Shown piece by piece: positions 39,903 through 44,059 of a stretch of 44,059 bases of DNA. Location: contig JAKQNG010000039.1 in the NCBI GenBank assembly GCA_029565915.1, positions 1 through 44,059 on the forward strand, written 5' to 3'. Source of the DNA: Deltaproteobacteria bacterium. GTDB lineage: Bacteria > Myxococcota_A > Polyangia > JAAYKL01. The translations under genes and the position numbers were made by a program. Every line of letters starts with the position of its first letter. Positions within the stretch are counted from its first letter, which is position 1. Below the pieces are notes generated by a model. It was given only the letters and a program-made list of their open reading frames with translations, was not told the DNA's origin and ran no database searches.

Positions 39903-41948
39903 ATGAGACAATCCGGTTTGTTGACTATCATTGTGGCGCTGCTGGCCGCTGGTTGCGGGCCCGCCGTGGCGGTGAACGTGGTGGGTGCTTCCGATGCGGA
40001 CGCGGACGGGGACGCGGACAGTGACCGGGAAGGTGGTGGCGGATCCGTCTACAACGCGCCGCCCCATCGGTTTACGCCGGCGCCCGTTGCGCGCAAGAAT
40101 CGATCGGTTTCGCCGCCGAAGTTGAATTATCGAGACCTGCCGGCCCTGACCATGCGGATGGGCGAATGCTTCGGCCGGTATGAGGAGGACGCGAAGCTGG
40201 CCGGGATTTCCACCGGCGGTGGCGGTGGCGGCAGCGGCAGCGGTTACGGAGGCGGGATGGTGGCGGGCAGTACGGCACCGTCCGGTGCAAAGAGCAAACG
40301 GGCGAGCAGCGCGAAACCCTCCACACCGGCGCCACCGGCCCCGGCGATGCCGTCGTCAATGCCCACGCCGGTCCTGTCGGCGGACATGTCCGCGCCGTCC
40401 ATGGAGATGGCACAGGAAGCCCCGGCTTCTTCGGGTGCGCCGGACCGGGAAGAGAAATCGGAAAGCAAGGAAGATGCGCAGATTGCCGCTGATGACGACC
40501 TGCCCGCGGACGAATACGAGGACTGGGGCGCCGCCATCTATCTGTCCAACGACGATTCCATGAGCCTGTCGTCGGCCCAGCGGGTGATGTTCGCCATCGA
40601 CAGCTTCCTGCCCCTGCCCGTTGAACACATCCGTCCCCACGAGCTGCTCAATTATTTTTCGTTTGATACGGCGGAGGTGGAGGACGGTCACGATTTTTCA
40701 ATTCTGCCCGCGGTGGAACGGGATCCCCGTCAGGAAGGCGTGTATTCCCTGGCCCTGTCCGTGTCCGGTCGGCCGGTGACGAAGCAGACCCGCCGCAACG
40801 CCGCCGTCACGTTCGTCATCGACCGCTCGGGTTCCATGAGCGACGAAGGGCGGATGGAATACCTGAAGCGGGGGCTGCGCAAGAGCGTGTCCGAGCTGAA
40901 GGACGGCGACATGGTGCATCTCGTGCTGTTCGACCACGAGGTGTGCACGCCGGTGGAGAACTTCGTGGTGGGCCGCGACGACATGGCGCAGCTGAAGCAG
41001 GCGATTGACGCCCTGGAGCCCATGGGCGCCACGGACGTGCATCTGGGCCTGTCCACGGGCTATGCCCTGGCGGACCGCTCCTACCAGGGACACCACTCCA
41101 ACCGGGTGGTCCTCATCACGGATGCGCTGACCAACACGGGCGAGACGGACGAGGGCATGATTGCCATGATTTCCAGATATTATGACACGCGCCGCATCCG
41201 GCTTTCCGGCGTGGGCGTGGGAAGGGATTTCAACGATTCGCTGCTGGATTCCCTGACGGAAGCGGGAAAGGGCGCCTATGTGTTTCTCGGCTCAGAAGCC
41301 GAAGTGGATGCCGTGTTCGGCGGTCGGTTCATTTCGCTCATCGAGACCGTGGCCATGGACGTGCACTTCCGCCTTCATCTGCCCGCGTCCCTGCGGATGA
41401 ACGTCTTTTACGGCGAGGAGAGTTCCGTCTACAAGGAAGACGTTCAGGCCATTCACTATTTTGCCAACACCAGCCAGCTCTTCCTGTCGGACCTGGTGGC
41501 CCGCGGCGGTGCCATTCGACCACAGGACGATATCATGGTGACCATCGAGTACGAGGATCCCGAGACCGCCGACGAGCTGGTGGAAGAATATGCGTTCCGC
41601 CTGGGCGAGGTGATGGAAATCGATCCGTACAACGTGCGCAAGGCCCGGCTGGTGATGACCTTCATCGATATGCTGGCGGTGATGGCCGCCCGGGACTACC
41701 CGCAGAGCTACGGGTACAGCGCCGGTTCCTGGGTGGATGAAGAGGCGTACTACCTCTGCGAGGAAGGGAAGGGCGAGCTGGCGAAACAGGCGGAGTCCAC
41801 CGGAGACGATCCCGAGGTGCGCCGGGTGCTGCAGCTCTGGGAAAAATACTGCTCCCGCTACGAGCTCGTCCGCCGTCCGGTCAAACGCGACACCCTTCAC
41901 AAGCGGACACCCGGATGGCCCGGTGCCACGCCGGAAACGGTCCGCTGA
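39903..41948 (+). CDS. VWA-domain (YfbK-like) lipoprotein
   Basis: This 681-residue protein has a lipobox at cysteine 18 (LLAAGC), an acidic D/A spacer, and a Gly/Ser/Pro-rich stretch to about residue 200. A region typical of YfbK proteins follows (PVEHIRPHELLNYFSF). The VWA domain starts near residue 300 with a complete MIDAS: DRSGS (D307, S309, S311), GATDV, and DALTNTG. It should bind metal and a protein partner at the cell surface. A C-terminal helical domain follows. AGAGG precedes the ATG, and the archaemetzincin gene begins 6 nt after the stop. Confidence 0.88.
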   Translation: MRQSGLLTIIVALLAAGCGPAVAVNVVGASDADADGDADSDREGGGGSVYNAPPHRFTPAPVARKNRSVSPPKLNYRDLPALTMRMGECFGRYEEDAKLAGISTGGGGGGSGSGYGGGMVAGSTAPSGAKSKRASSAKPSTPAPPAPAMPSSMPTPVLSADMSAPSMEMAQEAPASSGAPDREEKSESKEDAQIAADDDLPADEYEDWGAAIYLSNDDSMSLSSAQRVMFAIDSFLPLPVEHIRPHELLNYFSFDTAEVEDGHDFSILPAVERDPRQEGVYSLALSVSGRPVTKQTRRNAAVTFVIDRSGSMSDEGRMEYLKRGLRKSVSELKDGDMVHLVLFDHEVCTPVENFVVGRDDMAQLKQAIDALEPMGATDVHLGLSTGYALADRSYQGHHSNRVVLITDALTNTGETDEGMIAMISRYYDTRRIRLSGVGVGRDFNDSLLDSLTEAGKGAYVFLGSEAEVDAVFGGRFISLIETVAMDVHFRLHLPASLRMNVFYGEESSVYKEDVQAIHYFANTSQLFLSDLVARGGAIRPQDDIMVTIEYEDPETADELVEEYAFRLGEVMEIDPYNVRKARLVMTFIDMLAVMAARDYPQSYGYSAGSWVDEEAYYLCEEGKGELAKQAESTGDDPEVRRVLQLWEKYCSRYELVRRPVKRDTLHKRTPGWPGATPETVR

Positions 41949-41954
41949 CCCGCC

Positions 41955-42770
41955 TTGCGACCACTGTTTTTCACGTTGCTCATTGTCTGCCTGTCGGTTG
42001 CCTGTGCCGCGGAACATCCTTCCCCGTCGCCGGTGGTGCCCCTCGACCATCCGGCACGGAACAATGCCTCTGCCGTATCGTCCGCGCCACCTGCGCCAGC
42101 GCCACCAGCGCCACCGTCCGCTGACCCGCCATCACCGCCGGTATCCCCGCCTGCGGAGCGATTGGTCATCCAGTTGCTCGGGTCAGACCTGCCCGCGTCG
42201 CTGCTGTCGGACATGGATTTCGTCCGGCAGTCCATCGAGGCCTTTTACCGGTTCGAGGTCACGGTGCCGGCGCCTCTGCCCCTGCCACAGGAGGCGTACT
42301 ACGCGCCGCGTCGCAGATACCGGGCCGAGCGGCTGCTCGATTTCCTGCAGGAAGTAAAGCACGAAGAAGGGGACCGCATCATGGGCATCACCGCCGTCGA
42401 CATCTCCACGACCAAGGACGGTTATGAGGACTGGGGCATCCTGGGGCTGGCCACCCTGGATGGCACGGTGTGTGTCATTTCCACCTTCCGGACCGGGCCG
42501 CGGGATGCGGATGCGCCGTTGTGGAAAAAGGAGCGGGCGACCATCCGGCTGGGCAAGACGGTGGTCCACGAGCTGGGCCACAATCTGGGTCTTCCCCACT
42601 GCCCCCATCGGGGCTGCATCCTGGAAGATGCCATGGGCAGCGTGTCCACGACGGACCGGGAGTACACGTTCTGCGATGACTGTCTGCGCACGTTGATGGA
42701 AACGCATCCGGACATCGTTGTGCCGCACCCGGTGCCGCCATGGCCACAGACCACGCCCGTCGGCCCCTGA
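41955..42770 (+). CDS. Archaemetzincin-like zinc protease with lipoprotein signal
   Basis: This protein of 271 residues has a signal and lipobox (LSVAC, cysteine 17), a Pro/Ala/Ser linker to about 68, then a catalytic domain. The zinc motif is HELGHNLGLPH (H205, E206, H209, H215), followed by C216-x4-C221 and FCDDC (C240, C243). These are the cysteines that bind a second zinc in archaemetzincins. The Met normally found in CxM after the second cysteine is replaced (CIL), with M227 four residues on. Known archaemetzincins are cytosolic, so export is unusual. TTG is the only start with a signal; no Shine-Dalgarno was seen. Confidence 0.83.
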   Translation: MRPLFFTLLIVCLSVACAAEHPSPSPVVPLDHPARNNASAVSSAPPAPAPPAPPSADPPSPPVSPPAERLVIQLLGSDLPASLLSDMDFVRQSIEAFYRFEVTVPAPLPLPQEAYYAPRRRYRAERLLDFLQEVKHEEGDRIMGITAVDISTTKDGYEDWGILGLATLDGTVCVISTFRTGPRDADAPLWKKERATIRLGKTVVHELGHNLGLPHCPHRGCILEDAMGSVSTTDREYTFCDDCLRTLMETHPDIVVPHPVPPWPQTTPVGP

Positions 42771-43152
42771 ACCGCGCGCTGCAAGGTTGCCGCGAAATCG
42801 ATTACCGCCAGGGCCAGACCCCGATGCGGCCCGACGCCATCCACGGAATGGTAGTTCGCCACCCGTTGCATCTGTGCATATATATGCACAACTCTATCGT
42901 CCTTAAAAACAACATGATGTGCGGAATGAAAAGACCATAGCGGATTCAACCGCGTGCGTCCACATATTGTGCAACCCCTGCCCACGCAGATCCTGCGCGG
43001 GACCGATTCCACCGCGCGAAAAACGAATGCTCGGAAATTCGATTCAGGAATGAAGCACAGAAAATTTACCGGGGCAAAAATGACCGAATTTGGAAAGAAT
43101 CCCAGGACCACTACGGGGACATCCCACTACGTGGACACGCCCAGGACTCCGT
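42771..43152. other. Non-coding gap with an 18-bp palindrome
   Basis: No supported gene. TGTGCATATATATGCACA at 42873-42890 is a perfect 18-bp inverted repeat of operator type, in AT-richer sequence. Two near-identical 14-bp repeats (CCACTAC[GT]...GGACA) lie 16 bp apart at 43108-43137. Confidence 0.6.
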
Positions 43153-43791
43153 TTACCAGTCAACAATCATTGGCATCTGCAGTGTCATGGAGTCCTGAAG
43201 TGCTTCCCTCAAAGTTGCCGCGGCGTTTGCAGCTGCGGGCATGAACGCCGCGGACGCCAGCTCTTTCAGGGCTTCCGGTGTCGATCCACAGGTTCGTTCA
43301 AGCGGTTCCATTATCGGGAAGGGCGAGGAGAAGGCGAAGGGCAGGAAGAGGCTTGAAGCACAGTGAGGCGCACCACCGATCTTTCCCAATGAAAGAATCC
43401 GGCGAAAGGTACTAGGTTTCGGTTGCCGGCACAGGGCAGTGTACGATTCAGGGTCCACGCGATGAAACCTCGGCTCGACTTCCGAGTGCTCGTCCCAAAT
43501 GGACGTCGCATCTTTGATTGGAAGCGCACGCAAGTCCTCGAGAACCATTGCGACAAACTGGAGGCGATTCTGCCGTGCTAGCTCCCCGCCGTACGGCACA
43601 TTCGGCGGGACCTCGCGTTTGCCATCAGGTCCAATCACGAAGTAGGGCGTTCCCTGCTCCCAACAGAAGCGCATTATCGGAGTCACAAAGTCGCCAGCGA
43701 TGTAGCGACTGATTGGCATGATCATGAAGTCTATTGCCATGGGACCTGATTCGTTCGACGCAATTTCTGCCAAGGCGGCAATGTGTACCAT
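43153..43791 (-). CDS. Uncharacterised protein, possibly 5'-truncated
   Basis: This protein of 212 residues is of mixed composition with no signal or known motif (core VTPIMRFCWEQGTPYFVIGPDGKREVPPNVPYGGELARQNRL). The frame stays open upstream of the ATG for about 20 codons, up to the 69-bp repeats, so the original start may have been lost to the adjacent element. Function unknown. Confidence 0.5.
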   Translation of the reverse strand: MVHIAALAEIASNESGPMAIDFMIMPISRYIAGDFVTPIMRFCWEQGTPYFVIGPDGKREVPPNVPYGGELARQNRLQFVAMVLEDLRALPIKDATSIWDEHSEVEPRFHRVDPESYTALCRQPKPSTFRRILSLGKIGGAPHCASSLFLPFAFSSPFPIMEPLERTCGSTPEALKELASAAFMPAAANAAATLREALQDSMTLQMPMIVDW

Positions 43792-43844
43792 TTGGTCTGT
43801 GGCGCTATCTTCCGGGTTCCTGGACTGCTTGTCAATTCCACCCG

Positions 43845-43982
43845 CAATTCTGTGTCAACCGGAGACGTTGGTAACACTCAGACCGGGGACGTTGGTAACA
43901 CTTTATTCGTGGCCAATTCTGTGTCAACCGGGGACGTTGGTAACACTTAGACCGGGGACGTTGGTAACACTCTGTTCGTGGC
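43845..43982. repeat. Two 69-bp tandem repeats, likely insertion-sequence terminus
   Basis: The 69-bp unit occurs exactly twice (43845-43913, 43914-43982), and a partial third copy starts at 43983. Each unit holds two copies of a CCGGGGACGTTGGTAACACT core (43859, 43883, 43928, 43952; spacings 24, 45, 24). Clustered GTTACC-type cores like these resemble transposon ends of the IS481/IS21 type. A GTG at 44016 could begin a transposase running off the window, but too little is visible to say. Confidence 0.7.
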
Positions 43983-44059
43983 CAATTGGATTCTCCGGTA
44001 GGGGACAATCTCTCTGTGCGAGTCGTTCAACAATGCGATCTCCACAGGACCGAGGTGGA

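Noticed and set aside
44016-44059. Start of a transposase gene (GTG at 44016)
   Set aside because: Only 14 codons are visible, which is too few to assign a family.

Overview
This window looks like part of a chromosome from a high-GC, Gram-negative bacterium, most likely a myxobacteria-like or other former deltaproteobacterial lineage. That placement is inference. It rests on the many lipoproteins with Asp/Ser/Thr spacer repeats, a Hanks-type kinase, a DUF4388 receiver protein, FHA-GGDEF and LacI-like-GGDEF proteins, a long Chlamydia-type ThyX, and beta-barrel and PEGA proteins. No rRNA, tRNA, CRISPR array or complete transposase gene was seen.

Layout. (1) 1-1322 is an accessory, lower-GC island: an M35-like zinc protease fragment, two small exported proteins and an Rhs-core stub, read here as the remains of a polymorphic-toxin locus. 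(2) 1333-9379 holds a CBM9-like lipoprotein with 17 copies of a 15-bp repeat, a DUF1232-like protein, a three-part fusion (cyclic-nucleotide-binding domain, acetate kinase, PduL phosphotransacylase), a four-helix-bundle gene between 17-bp direct repeats, a polysaccharide-deacetylase lipoprotein and a DUF4143 ATPase. (3) 9426-13528 is a core block: HAD phosphatase, then lysC-lysA-nth. (4) 13636-23817 pairs envelope proteins (repeat lipoprotein, a secreted PEP/pyruvate-dikinase-like lipoprotein, a membrane TPR protein, a TIG lipoprotein) with signalling (Rel, a receiver-DUF4388-TPR membrane protein, FHA-GGDEF). (5) 23952-32010 contains ybeY, an ECF sigma/anti-sigma/exported protein/beta-barrel operon, a HEAT lipoprotein, a GH45-CBM6 cellulase-type lipoprotein, a TPR protein and a PEGA protein. 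(6) 32032-36822 is a minus-strand run: YbgC-like thioesterase, small lipoprotein, double-domain ThyX, two uncharacterised proteins and a Ser/Thr kinase with a coiled coil. (7) 36911-42770 is a plus-strand run: LacI-like-GGDEF, a YrdC/YciO-like protein, a VWA lipoprotein and an archaemetzincin lipoprotein. (8) 42771-44059 is accessory again: a strong palindrome, an uncharacterised and possibly truncated gene, and 69-bp tandem repeats that look like insertion-sequence termini.

Themes. Many surface lipoproteins share one plan: lipobox cysteine, acidic repeat spacer, then a carbohydrate-active or binding domain. This suggests cell-surface display of polysaccharide-acting proteins. Second-messenger capacity is dense: (p)ppGpp, two GGDEF proteins and a cNMP-binding metabolic enzyme. 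Several genes lack a Shine-Dalgarno sequence but have a -10 element 5-10 nt before the start codon, which suggests leaderless transcripts.

The strongest candidate for something unusual is the cNMP-AckA-PduL fusion at 3917-6217. Its one polypeptide appears to carry both steps from acetyl-CoA to acetate plus ATP, under a putative nucleotide sensor. All calls come from reading the sequence; no database search was possible.
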